In this document: positions 31,880 to 42,862 of the stretch, one piece after another
Layout of the letters: the number at the start of each line of letters is the position of its first letter
Position numbering within the stretch: position 1 is the first letter of the stretch
Position numbers and translations under genes: made by a program
NCBI GenBank assembly: GCA_036245525.1
Contig: BTPG01000002.1
Coordinates: 163,271,876-163,335,875, forward strand
DNA length: 64,000 nt
Reading direction: 5' to 3'
DNA from: Semisulcospira habei
Lineage: Eukaryota > Mollusca > Gastropoda > Semisulcospiridae
The notes under the pieces: model-generated
Databases searched by the model: none
Seen by the model: only the letters and a program-made list of their open reading frames with translations
What the model was told of the DNA's origin: nothing

Positions 31880-32335
31880 CTGACAGAAAAGTGCTCTGTA
31901 TGGAAACCACAGTCTATTAAATTTTTCAGTTTGGCCTAGGATCCCATATCTGTACTTTTCCACTTTAACGCGACTTTTCATACAGTTAATGAAGTGTTCA
32001 CTTCTTGGTTGAGTTTCCTGTAACCTGCATTTATAAATATGAAACTTGACAACAAGAATCATTTGGTCTATAACAATGTCTGACTTGAAATTTTAGGTAG
32101 TTCCAAAAAGCACCAACTTCTTACAAACGCTAAGAGTTGCACAGTTTGCACAATCATCCTGTAACCACTTTACCATGTCTGTCCAAAACTTCTGTACACA
32201 ATGACACTCCCAAAAAAGATGGGTAATAGTTTCTTCCTCATGCTGACAGAATGTACACATTGCCGTGTTGGACAGTTTACGTAAAAACAAAAAGCGTTTT
32301 ATGGGCAAGAGTCTGTGTATCAGTCTTAACTGAAA
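31880..32335 (-). mobile_element. L1-like LINE 3' fragment
   Basis: On the minus strand the frame reads MPIKRFLFLRKLSNTAMCTFC, then HEEETITHLFWECHCVQKFW, the zinc-binding C-terminal region (zf-RVT type) of L1-group ORF2. It continues with KFHIYKCRLQETQPRSE in another frame. The reverse transcriptase core is absent. Confidence 0.8.
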
Positions 32336-32488
32336 CCACCTGAGCTGACAGTCAGGGGTTGTTTTACTTACTTACTTACTTACGTCTGTCACCCCTCCCA
32401 GGGTATAGGCCGTCGACGAGAGACCTCCAGCGACTCCTGTCCTGTGCTTCTCCTTCGATTTTACTCCAGGTGGTTCCCAGTCTCTTGA

Positions 32489-32874
32489 CACCCGGGTCTG
32501 CCCTGGGGGACTTGGGTGGGGTTAGGTATTTTTTAGTTCCCAGGGTCACCCTGGTCAGCCCCACAGGGTGGGGTTTTCTCTCTATTCTGGGGCATGTGTT
32601 TCTGTCTACCCGAGGTCCATTCACCTGTATTTGCCTTTTTTAAACTCTCCCTACTGTCTGCACTGCCTGTAGCTCTTGATATTGGATGTGTGTTGCTAAA
32701 TGGTCTTAGCTTTATTTAGGCCCCATGTGTTAGGTTTATTTAATGTGTTTGACCGGCTGGCGACATACATTCAATGTTCTGTTTAGTTGGTTGTTTTTTT
32801 TCACAAGCAGTGCAGGCACGTCCTGAGAAAGCCTTGTTGCTGTCGGGACGTTAAGCAATGTACAATCAATCAAT
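32489..32874 (+). mobile_element. SINE-like repeat, copy 2, with 13-bp target duplication
   Basis: The 386-bp insert is flanked by CCCAGTCTCTTGA at 32476-32488 and again at 32875-32887. It interrupts the RTE-like LINE near its 3' end. The body matches copy 1 (30810-31192) with few differences and ends in CAATCAAT. The AATC tail and direct repeats indicate target-primed reverse transcription. Confidence 0.9.
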
Positions 32875-33632
32875 CCCAGTCTCTTGATGTCTGCTTGGAG
32901 GTCTTGACGCCAGGTGTTTCTTGGCCTGCCTCTTTTCCTCTTTCCCTGGGGGTTCCATGACAATGTCTGCCTAGTGATACTGGAAACTGGCTTTCTCAGA
33001 CTGACCAATCCATCCCCATCTTCTTCACCCAATTTCATTCTCTGCTGTTATCTGCTCTGTTCTCTCCCAGAGTCGGACGTTGCTGATCTTCTCTGGCCAG
33101 TGGATTTTCAAGATTCTTCTAAGGCAACTGTTTATGAAGATCTGTACTCTGTTGAATGTGGTTTTTGTCAACCTCCAAGTCTCTGATCCATATAGGAGAA
33201 CTGCTTTTATGTTTGAGTTGAAAATCCGGACTTTGGTGTGTTGTGACAGCTCTCTGGAACTCCACACTTTTTTCAGCTGGAGAAAGGCTGCTCTGGCTTT
33301 ACTGATTCGTGCTCTGACATCTGCATCAGTGCCACCTTTTTTGTCGATGATGCTCCCGAGATAGGTGAGAAGGGCTCCACCTCCTCCAACGGGGTGCCAG
33401 CAAGCAAGACTGGTTCTTCCCTGGTTGTGTTCAGCCTCATTGTCTTTTTTTTCTGTTTGTGGATGGTGAGGCCCACTTGGGACGAGATGTCAGCAAACCT
33501 CGTGGTCTTGTCCTGCATTTGTTGATGAGTGTGGGACAGTAATGCCAAGTCGTCTGCAAAATCGAGGTCGTCAAGCTGTGTCCACAGAGTCCACTGTATT
33601 CCGCTTCTCTGATCTGTGGTCCTCTTCATGAC

Positions 33633-34564
33633 TGTTACGATTGTGGTTGTGTTTTCTGTGAAAGCGTGCATGTGTTGATCGTAGGTAGCGAACCAATATT
33701 TATTTGAGCTATCATGATTACAAATCACGTACCTTTTTAGTAAGTTTCACTATCGTCCACCCGTAGTGCGGAATTGATTATCTTTTCATAAACGGCGTTG
33801 AATCCCGAAGAGTCTAGAAACCGCTTGAGTAATCACCACTGTTTTTTGTGAGCATGAAGTTAGCGGCCAGTATGTATTATGAAAACTCGTGTATCTTCCG
33901 GATAATTCGTGCAAGGTCGTGAATTGTCTGGCGTGCTCTTATGTGACGTTATAACGCGCCAGGATTTCCTGAAATAGGGGCTGGAAATAGCAGCCAGATT
34001 TTTGGAGACCATTCTAGTGAATTCTTTTTCATTAATATTTATGAGTTTTAGTTACGTGTTCTGTTCTGATTGGTTGTGTTGTATGAATTTGCTAGATTAT
34101 TCTGGAAAGCTATTATACTATAAAAGATTGTGCTGGGAAGCGTGTTTGTACATTGTTCAGTTGTAGAATTGCGATGTAACAGCGTCGGTACATTGTTCAG
34201 TTGTATAATTGCGATGAATCGTAAGCACATTGACATTGAGAGAGAGATACGCCAGGTATCGTCGTACATTGTCAGTGACGGAGTTATACAGTGTATGTTG
34301 ATATACATTGTATGAGAGACGCATTGTGTCAAAGTGTGGACATATTGCAGAGAAGACATTGTATCAGTGTTGGTGCATTTGTAAATGCATTGTTTGGAGA
34401 TTGCATCGCTGCAGTAAAATATTGTTGGAACTGTTACTCCAGTGTTGTCTACAACCTTAAGCCACGTGTGATGGGTTGCAGCTGAGTGAAGTTTCTTTAA
34501 AAGAAACTTACGTGCGTGCCATCTGGTGTGATACACTACTGCGACCACGACTCAACTTGTAACA
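33633..34564 (+). mobile_element. Solo LTR with 5-bp target duplication
   Basis: The 932-bp insert begins TGTTACGATTGTGG and ends CAACTTGTAACA (TG...CA with a 6-base inverted repeat). It is flanked by ATGAC at 33628-33632 and 34565-34569 and splits the RTE reverse transcriptase frame exactly. It contains a TATA box (CTATAAAAG, near 34118) and an internal duplication of TACATTGTTCAGTTGTA. No internal retroelement genes remain. Confidence 0.85.
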
Positions 34565-36829
34565 ATGACCCAGTCTATGGCCAGTAGGAAGAGGAACGGA
34601 GACAGCAAACACCCTTGCCTGATGCCGGTTCTGACCTGGAGCTCCCTGGTGAACTGCCCTTCATGGATCATGCGACATGTCATGCCATCATAGCTGCTCT
34701 TGATCAGGCAGACGAGTTTTGTGGGTACACCGTAGTGTCGTAGGAGTTTCCACAAAGTCTCTCGGTCCACGCTGTCAAATGCTTTCTCATAATCCACAGA
34801 GCTGACATACAGCAGGGAGCTCCACTCCAGAGACTGCTCCACGATGATGCGGAGAGTGGCAATCTGGTCTGTACATGATCGGTTTTTCCTGAATCCTGCT
34901 TGCTGGTCTCTCAGCTGGGGGTCGACGGAGCTCTTCATTCTCTCCAGGATGATCCTGTTGAAGTCCTTTCCTGGTACTGACAGCAAGGTGATTCCTGGTA
35001 CTGACAGCAAGGTACCCCTCATTCCAGTCAGCCGGCATCACCTCCTCTTCCCAGATCTTTCCAAACAGTGGGTACAGCATCTCTACTGTTGTTTTTAGGT
35101 CTGCTTTCAGAGCCTCCGCTGGGATGCCATCTGGCCCTGCTGCTTTGCCATTCTTCAAAAATGCCACTGCTCTTCTGATCTCTTCCCGGCTGGGTCTGTC
35201 ACAGCTGATGGGTAGGTCAGTCTCTGCTGGCTGCATTCTGGGGGATCGGGTGGGGTGGGTCTGTTCAGTTCTCTTCAAAATACTTGGCCCATCTGTCGAG
35301 TTGGTCTGCTCTGTCTGCAATAGTCTTGCCTTCTTTGTCTTTTACTGGTCTTTCTGTATGGCCATATTTGCCAGACAATCTTCTGGTAATGTCATAGAGC
35401 TGTTTCATGTTGCCGCTGCCTGCTGCCTTTTCTGCCTCTGCTGCTAGGCAATCTGTGTAGGCTCTCTTGTCTGCTCTGATACTCCTCTTCACCTCGCGGT
35501 TGGCTTCCGAGTATTCCTCCTGTGCCCTTGCTTTGGCTGCTTTCGTGCGACTGTTGCTGGCAACTGCTTTCTTCTGCTTCCTCACTTCTATCTTCTTCAA
35601 GGTCTGTGCTGACAGCTAGTCCTTGTGATGGTGTTTCTTGAACCCCACAGCGTCTTGGCTGGTTGAGTTCAGTGCCTCTCTAACTGCCTTCCACTGCTGC
35701 TCTGTGGTGACCGCCTCCTCTTCATTTACTAGCTCCTGTAGCACTTGAAACCGGTTGGACAGCACCAGTTTGAACTCTTCTCTCACTCCAGTCTCTCTCA
35801 GGAGGCCTACATTATGGCGCTGTCTTCTCGTTGTCCCTGTGCAGCTTTTCTTTAACTTGAGCTTTATTTTTAAGATAAGTCTGAGGTGACATCTGCTCCC
35901 CTTCTCACTCGAACATCTTGAAGGGATCTTCTAAATTTCTTGCTAATGCAGATATGGTCTATTTGGTTCTCTGTAGTATGGTCAGATGAGACCCACGTTG
36001 CTTTGTGTATTCTGTGTGGGAAGATGCTGCCTCCAATGACGTCTGTTTAGAGCACAAAAGTCTATGAACCTCTCCCCGTTCTCACTCATCTCCCCTAGTC
36101 CCTATCTCCCTATCACCTCTTCATATCCGGTGTTGTCCTTCCCTATTTTGGCATTAAAATCGCCCATGATGATGGTGATGTCTCGCTCCGCACATTTGTC
36201 CACAGCACTCTGGAGTCGGTCGTAGAACTCTTGTTTCTCTTCCTCGTCACTGTCATTAGTGGGCGCATAACACTGGATGACGTTCAGCTTGATCTTTTTC
36301 CTGGTTCTAAAGGCTGCTGTGATAATTCTTGGCCCCAGAGGTTCCCAGCCCATCAGCGTTCTCTGTGCTACTAGTGACAGCATGAATGCTACACCTTCTG
36401 TATGGGGGGCATTCTCTTCATGACCTGAATACAGAATCATCTCCCCACTTAACAGCCTTTTCTGGCCAGACTGCGTCCATCTGGCTTCACTGATACCTAG
36501 CAGGGAAAGGTTGTACTTTTGCATTTCCGCTGCTATCTGGGCGGACTTTCCGCTCTGGTACATGGTCTTGACATTCCATGTGCCCATGATTGTGTCCCTG
36601 GATAGAGAGAGGCGGCTCGGTCCTGTGGCTTCCGAAGACTTCCGGCTTTCACCACACGACGTCATGAATCTTCTGGTAGAAGAACCTTCCTCCTCCAGGA
36701 AAGAAATTGCTGTTTGTCTATTCGTCAGCATTTTTGTAGCTATTTCTTTATTTGCAGGGCCCACTGGGCACCGGCCTCCACGTGGCGTGGGTGGGTAGTC
36801 TCTCCAGTCACTGACTGAGGGGGCTAGCA

Positions 36830-39212
36830 GAGGGGTGCCATCATTGTCCAGGATAGGACTTGACGTCAGCAGATATGTTGTTCAGTCTTTTTCCCTGGTC
36901 CAGTTTTTAAGGAGCTGTGCTAACCCAGATCTTACCATGTTGGATTGGTCCTTAAAAATACTCATTATTTTTTGGTCCTTTGGATCCCAAGTGTTTGCCG
37001 TGCTTGGAGACCCGTGTCGGGGGAGAAGAGGATCCTGGTGGCTGAAACACTCCACTTTGGCCTTGACTTCTGCCTAAACGGGAGGCTAGTCGTACCGGCC
37101 TAGTCAATCGGCTCTTGTCACGTTGAGCCCTATCCCATTGTTGACATGCGGGCTGATATACGGAGCACCATGCTACACCCGCTGCTGCTGATTAGGTGCT
37201 TTACGCCTGTCATCATGGCTTGGCTTCGCGAATGAAGATTCTATAGGGCTTGCCCACGTCGTCTGCATTCCCCTGCATTCAACGGTGTGATAGAAGGCGA
37301 TGGCTCAAACAGTTCAATCGGGCTTACCCCCTTGAGTATATCTTTCGGGCAGTATCCATTGTGCGTCGGCTGGAGACCCGCCGACAAATGCACTTTCCCT
37401 TGTTGGGCTCGGTGGCGGGCGGGGACCCCCGGGGGATGAATATCTAACATACTATAATATGGAAAACCCCAAAAAACCAAAACTGGCACCAAAGCGGCAC
37501 ATATCCGCCGACATTGTTATTGAGAACGATAGTGACTCTGAGGAAGCGACGCCTCAGGCGTCAGCCGCCTGGCCTCGCTTTCTCATTATCCACAGCAAAG
37601 TTAAAGAGAAGCCTGTTTCCAAGCTGCACCCTTTCCTGGTAGGGGAGACTCTCAGGAGCCGTGTTGGCAGGACCTCAGGTCTGGTGACTTGCTACACTCC
37701 AATGGGCTACTGAGGCTCTCCTCTATTGGAGACACTCCAGTGGAGGTCACTCCCCACAAAACGATGAATTCTTCGAGAGGAGTGATTAAAGATCAAGCAT
37801 TGGCCGAACTGTCTGAAGAAGAACTTGTACGGAACCTTAAGTCGCAGGGGGTGACCTACGTCAGGCGCTTCGTTTCCAAACGAGGTGGTAGGGAGATCCG
37901 TCTCCCTACCATCATCCTGATGTTTGGTACCCCCACCGCCCCTACTACCATCTGAGAGGTTACTACTCCCTAAAAGTGAAAAAGTACGTCCCTCTCCCCC
38001 TCCGGTGCTTTAAGTGCCAAAAGTATGGCCATGGGCAGAAGACATGCCGCTAGGCAGAGGCTCTATGCGCCCGCTGCACTAAGCCCGGACACTCTGCTGA
38101 GTCCTGCACAGCCATCCCCCTGTGTGTGAATTGCCAGGGGGCGCATATGGCTTCGGACAGGAAGTGCCCTCGTTGGATCTCCGAGTGCAGGATTCAGCAG
38201 GTGCGTGTGGAGAAGGGGCTGTCCTTCGCGGACGCCCCAAAAATGGTTGATGGCCCTGGTGCAGCTGAGGCTGCGCTAAACTCAAATAACAACTTTGTGT
38301 ATACTTTCAGTGCTGCGGTGGCAGGCAAGCGCCCCACCAAAGACTTCTCTTGTCAAACCCCAACTTCTTGGTTGGGGGCGGAGCCTCGGATCCTCTCGCC
38401 TCTGGAGAGTAACCCTCCTCCGGTGGTGACGAGGAGCCAGAGAACGCAGAAGGCGGACGCTACCGGTCCGGTGGCACCGCCTTCTGCTGCCCCTAAGCTT
38501 CAGCCCCCACCCAAACCTGTCAATCTTCCTACATAGGCTTCTGGCTCTGGTCAGCCTTCTAAGGCCGCCAACTTTGGCAGCAGGAACACTGCCCCGGCCC
38601 AGAAGTCTTAAGAAAGTTACGGGACCGCTGTGCGTACAGGCCCAGAAGGGGGACACTGATGTCCCCCTTCAAAACAAATATGCTGCATTGGAGGAGCAGA
38701 TGGAGGGGGTGGAGGTTGTCGTAGCTGGTGCTGCGGCAGCTTCCCCCCCCCCCTCATCTCCGAGGAACCAGAGGAGGCCCGGGAGTCGACCCCCCTCTGT
38801 TTCTTCTACTCCTTCCAAGGCACGGGAAAAGGGGGGAAGGAACTCTTCTCCTACACATAAAACCTAACATGTACTCTCTGCTTCAGTGGAATTGTCGTGG
38901 TTTTCACACCAACTTTGAAGAATTACGCCTTCTAGTCAAGTCCTATAACCCCTCGGTAATATCTCTTCAGGAGACTTACCTGAAGACTTCTGACCCTGTC
39001 TCCTTTAATGGTTTTAATGCTATCCATAAAGGTTCTGATTCGGAGAGACGCTCGGGTGGAGTGGCTCTTCTCATTAGCAACCAGTTTTTATGTAGCCCCG
39101 TTAGTGTTGACACCTGTCTTCAGGCTGTCGCAGCTCGGGTTACCTTAAAGAAGACTATAACCATATGCAGTGTTTATCTGCCACCATCCCTGCAGGTCTG
39201 TTGTAATGATTT
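36830..39212 (+). mobile_element. Jockey-like LINE, 3'-truncated
   Basis: After a leader comes ORF1 from 37459 (MENPKKPKLAPKRHISADIV), broken by frameshifts and stops. It includes three CCHC knuckles (CFKCQKYGHGQKTC, CARCTKPGHSAESC, CVNCQGAHMASDRKC; 37999-38170), typical of Jockey-group Gag. ORF2 starts at 38870 with the endonuclease MYSLLQWNCRGFHTNFEEL, then VISLQETYLK and RRSGGVALLIS. It stops near 39210, where DIRS copy C sequence begins; the reverse transcriptase is lost. Confidence 0.8.
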
Positions 39213-39639
39213 TTTTTCGTCAGATGTTACACACGGAATGGACTCTTCGCCAGGACATTTTCCAGATGATCTGCGCCCACTGGGAGACTCCTCAGATCGA
39301 TCTGTTTGCCACGAGGTGGAACCATCAGCTTCCCCTCTTTGTCTCCCCGGTCCCGGATCCCCTGGCCTGGGCTGTCGACGCTCTCTCCATCCCCTGGGAC
39401 GGTTTGATCGCCTACGCCTTTCCCCCGACGGTCCTTGTCCCCAAAGTCCTTCTCAAACTCCGGGGATCCAACGCCGTTGTTCTCCTGGTCGCCCTGTTTT
39501 CCTGGAACCGCTCTTGGACCACCGACCTCCTCAGCCTCGCCACGGGCCCTCCTTTGCGCTTACCGACGCCCCGGACGATGCTCAAACAGCCTCGACAGGC
39601 CCTTTTCCACCCGTGCCCGGAGCGTCTCCTCCTTCACGC

Positions 39640-40845
39640 CTGGAGGTTGTGCGGCGTGCCCTCACCGCTAGAGGCTTCTTGAGTGCAGCAGTGGAGGCGA
39701 TCTCTTCGGCCCGCAGACCCTCAACGCGACGCGTCAACGAGGGAAAGTGGCGAGTGCTGTGCGCCTGGTGTGAGGACCTCCGTCTCGACCCCACTGGTTT
39801 GACTTACCCCCAGCTCGCGGACTTCTTCCTCTGGCTCTTTGGAGACCAGGGTCTCGCCCCTATCACCATCAGAGGATACCTTTCCATGATTGCCGACACT
39901 TATCGACACCTTGGACGTCCGGACCCCGGCGCCTGTAAGGACATCGCCGACCTTATGTCGCACTTCGGTTTGCGACGTCCGGTACTCCGCTCTCTCGTCC
40001 CGCGCTGGGACCTTCCCTGGGTCCTGACGTGGCTGAACTCATCCAGATTCGAACCACTGCCCTTGGCCCGCCTTCAGGACGTGACTTGTAAGACCTGCTT
40101 CCTTTTGGCCCTTGCCACAGCGGCCCGAGTCAGCGAGCTGCACGCGCTCTCGGCGCGCCCTACCTGCCTGCAATTTCGTGCGGATGGCTCCGTGCACCTT
40201 CTCCCAGATCCCTCCTTCCTTGCCAAGACCAGGTCTCCACTGACGGCGCCACAAGTGATCACACTGCGACCGCTGCGGGGAATGGACTTCCCTCGAGAGA
40301 CCAGGCAACAAGACCCTGTGCGCGCCATACGCGTCTATCTACGCAGAACCAAAGCCGTCCGTCGAGGACGCTCGCGCCTCTTCCTGCCTCTTAGGCCCGG
40401 CAGACATGACATTTCGGCCCAGACGATCTCTTCCTGGCTACGCTGGGTCATTCGGTCCGCCTACCAGGACCTCTCCCCACAGGGAGCAAAGAGGCTTAAG
40501 ATACGCGCGCACGAGGTACGTGCCATGGCCACGAGTCTTGCCTTCGACCGGAACTGTGCTGTTAAAGACATTGTGGCGGCAGTAGGCTGGCGAGCGGAAT
40601 CTACCTTCGCCCGCTTCTACCTCCGGGATCTGGCAGGCCAGCGAGACAACCTCGCTCTGGTGGGGGACATCACGGCAGCGCAACACTCCCTCCTGGCGCC
40701 ACAGGCGCCGTCGGTACGCTACTTAGCTAAAATTGTCGGGAGTTTGCGACTGGGAGGATGGCTCTGCAGGCCCCCTGGGTTATTTTGCGGACAGCGGCAC
40801 CCTCCTCCTGCTCGTAATTCTCCCTATCAGTCATGTCATCGGTAA
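39640..40845 (+). CDS. DIRS tyrosine recombinase, open frame (copy C)
   Basis: About 400 codons from LEVVRRALTARGF. An N-terminal SAM-like core-binding part (EGKWRVLCAWCEDLRLD, QGLAPITIRGYLSMIADTYR) precedes the catalytic domain. The active-site Arg is in ATAARVSELHAL (40126-40128). The His-x-x-Arg pair is in IRAHEVRAMATS (His 40510-40512, Arg 40519-40521). The Trp that often replaces the second His is in VGWRAEST (40588-40590), and the nucleophile Tyr is in FARFYLRD (40618-40620). All catalytic positions are kept with no stop. It overlaps the end of the RT/RNase H frame, as in DIRS elements. Whether it is expressed is unknown: its 5' end is fused in frame to LINE sequence. Confidence 0.8.
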   Translation: MEVVRRALTARGFLSAAVEAISSARRPSTRRVNEGKWRVLCAWCEDLRLDPTGLTYPQLADFFLWLFGDQGLAPITIRGYLSMIADTYRHLGRPDPGACKDIADLMSHFGLRRPVLRSLVPRWDLPWVLTWLNSSRFEPLPLARLQDVTCKTCFLLALATAARVSELHALSARPTCLQFRADGSVHLLPDPSFLAKTRSPLTAPQVITLRPLRGMDFPRETRQQDPVRAIRVYLRRTKAVRRGRSRLFLPLRPGRHDISAQTISSWLRWVIRSAYQDLSPQGAKRLKIRAHEVRAMATSLAFDRNCAVKDIVAAVGWRAESTFARFYLRDLAGQRDNLALVGDITAAQHSLLAPQAPSVRYLAKIVGSLRLGGWLCRPPGLFCGQRHPPPARNSPYQSCHR

Positions 40846-40916
40846 TGTTTTGAGGAAATAAATGCATTTTTCTCTAAAAGGTATTTTTTCGAAAAATACT
40901 TACCGATGACATGACT
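40823..40916 (+). repeat. DIRS internal complementary region (copy C)
   Basis: Left half CCTATCAGTCATGTCATCGG to TTTTGAGGAAAT; right half AAATGCATTTTTCTC to TTACCGATGACATGACT, the exact complement of the right terminus at 41118-41178. Confidence 0.85.
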
Positions 40917-41178
40917 CGGAGGACCCTCCCTCCTGCCCCGCTTGCCGCTGGGAAGCTAAGTAGCCTAAACTGAGTAATCATCACATGACTCGGAACCGGA
41001 TGGGCAGTCACGGGAGATCACTCTCGGCCCCTCTGTGGGTTCCCCGAGTGCCTCCCGGTTGGTGCAGGGGCACAACGGGTTCCTAGGCTAAAATTGTGAG
41101 TAAGTAGACACTTCCCCTATCAGTCATGTCATCGGTAAGTATTTTTCGAAAAAATACCTTTTAGAGAAAAATGCATTT

Positions 41179-41790
41179 CACGCTTGCAGATGATTCAAAA
41201 CAATGCGGCACGTCTCATCTTGAAGAAACGAAAGAGAGACCATGTTACGCCTCTACTGAAGCAGCTGCACTGGTTGCCTGTAAAATTCAACTGCCAGTAC
41301 AAAATCGCAATTTTCGCCTATCGGCATTTTGACGGATCTCTCCCGCCGTACCTTTCTGCCAAGCTGTCTGTTTATCAGCCATCACGTACCCTCCTTTCCT
41401 CTAGTGTAAAACTTAAAAATCCCAAAGCTTAACATGAAAACTGTCGTGGAGCGTTCTTTCACCTTTTTAGCCCCAAGTGTGTGGAACTCTCTGCCAACTG
41501 AAATGCGGAATCTGCCCACATTGTCACAGTTCAAAGCTCACTTAAAGACTTTTTTTTCTGTCAGGCATTTAACACTTAGCTCATCTTTAGCTAACTGCTG
41601 ACTGCCTTTTATTCTGATCCTAGAGAAAGTGAACGTATAGTGTTGGGAAGAGATGGGGTGGTTTAAAGTAGTGTATAATCGTGCGTGTGTCTGAGAGAGA
41701 GGGTGTGCTGTTGTGCATGCGCAGTGAGTCCAGTGTTTTCCTGGAGAACAGCGCTATACAAGAACTACGTATTATTATTATTATTATTAT
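41179..41790 (+). mobile_element. L2-like LINE 3' fragment
   Basis: IQNNAARLILKKRKRDHVTP and LLKQLHWLPVKFNCQYKIAI, then, after a frameshift, RSFTFLAPSVWNSLPTEMRN and LSQFKAHLKTFF, and an ATT tail (41770-41790). It abuts the right end of DIRS copy C. Confidence 0.8.
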
Positions 41791-41799
41791 ACTGCCTGT

Positions 41800-42362
41800 T
41801 TTACAGGGGGAAGCTCTCTCCATGCATCCACTAGATCAAATACAGTCATAATATCAAACACTTTTTTCATCAAGCGTGGGCGATTCATATTTGTATACCT
41901 AAAAGTGTCCTTATCAACATTCGAAACAACATTCCAATCACACCCTAATGATGACATACTGCTTGTCTAGTCTTTCTATTTCCTTAAATACAGTCAAAAA
42001 AGGAGGGGCAGTCCACATTACTAGGACCATAAACATTTACGACAGTCATCTGTTTATCTGCTATTTCAATGTCTAATACTATGTACATTCCATTATCACT
42101 TCTACACACTTCATGCAGTTTATAAGCAAAATTGTTACTAAACAGTATGGCAACTATTTGTGTCATTGCCACTCAAAAAACATTCAAAGTCCCCACATAG
42201 CCCTCATCATGTTTTCACTAGATGTCTTGAGATGAGTTTCTTGCAGAAAGTAAATACTGGCCTTTTTCTGTCTGAGGAAATTCAGTACATCTTTCCTTTT
42301 TTGATGCTGACCTAAGCCGTTCACGTTAAAAGTACATATTTTCAACTGTCTTGTGGTATTGA
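41800..42362 (-). mobile_element. L1-like LINE endonuclease fragment
   Basis: On the minus strand NVNGLGQHQKRKDVLNFLRQ is followed by QETHLKTS, then VAILFSNNFAYKLHEVCRSD and MYIVLDIEIADKQMTVVNVYGP. This is the apurinic endonuclease domain of an L1-group ORF2. The right edge is lost in the assembly gap. Confidence 0.8.
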
Positions 42363-42862
42363 NNNNNNNNNNNNNNNNNNNNNNNNNNNNNNNNNNNNNN
42401 NNNNNNNNNNNNNNNNNNNNNNNNNNNNNNNNNNNNNNNNNNNNNNNNNNNNNNNNNNNNNNNNNNNNNNNNNNNNNNNNNNNNNNNNNNNNNNNNNNNN
42501 NNNNNNNNNNNNNNNNNNNNNNNNNNNNNNNNNNNNNNNNNNNNNNNNNNNNNNNNNNNNNNNNNNNNNNNNNNNNNNNNNNNNNNNNNNNNNNNNNNNN
42601 NNNNNNNNNNNNNNNNNNNNNNNNNNNNNNNNNNNNNNNNNNNNNNNNNNNNNNNNNNNNNNNNNNNNNNNNNNNNNNNNNNNNNNNNNNNNNNNNNNNN
42701 NNNNNNNNNNNNNNNNNNNNNNNNNNNNNNNNNNNNNNNNNNNNNNNNNNNNNNNNNNNNNNNNNNNNNNNNNNNNNNNNNNNNNNNNNNNNNNNNNNNN
42801 NNNNNNNNNNNNNNNNNNNNNNNNNNNNNNNNNNNNNNNNNNNNNNNNNNNNNNNNNNNNNN
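42363..42862. other. Assembly gap (500 N)
   Basis: Exactly 500 N, probably a placeholder of unknown true length. It separates an L1-like fragment from the 3' part of DIRS copy E. At least one CEP192 exon expected between 29445 and 44286 was not found elsewhere and may be here. Confidence 0.95.

Larger units (their letters stand above)
32362..36800 (-). mobile_element. RTE-like LINE, near full length with nested inserts
   Basis: On the minus strand the order is FLEEEGSSTRR in the leader, then the AP endonuclease (MGTWNVKTMYQSGK, ISEARWTQSG, VIQCYAPTND, IIMGDFNAKIG), a linker, then reverse transcriptase (FLKNGKAAGPDGIPAEALK, QQAGFRKNRSCTDQIATLR, SVDYEKAFDSVDRE, GIRQGCLLSPFLF, LDDLDFADDLALLSHT), then QHTKVRIFNSNIKAVLLYG and finally LVDGLYPGRGDRRK, with an AAGT tail at 32362-32381. 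The FADD motif is intact. Several frameshifts are present. A SINE-like repeat (32489-32874) and a solo LTR (33633-34564) are inserted in it. Confidence 0.85.
39213..41178 (+). mobile_element. DIRS1-like retroelement, copy C (3' part)
   Basis: Begins within the post-RNase H domain (LHTEWTLRQDIFQMICAHWE, IDLFATRWNHQLPLFVSPVP, DALSIPWDGLIAYAFPP), followed by the recombinase frame, an internal complementary region (40823-40916) and a right inverted repeat ending GAGAAAAATGCATTT. It belongs to a subfamily whose tip reads CTATCAGTCATGTCATCGG and whose ITR contains AAGTAGACACTTCCCC, unlike B and D. Confidence 0.85.
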
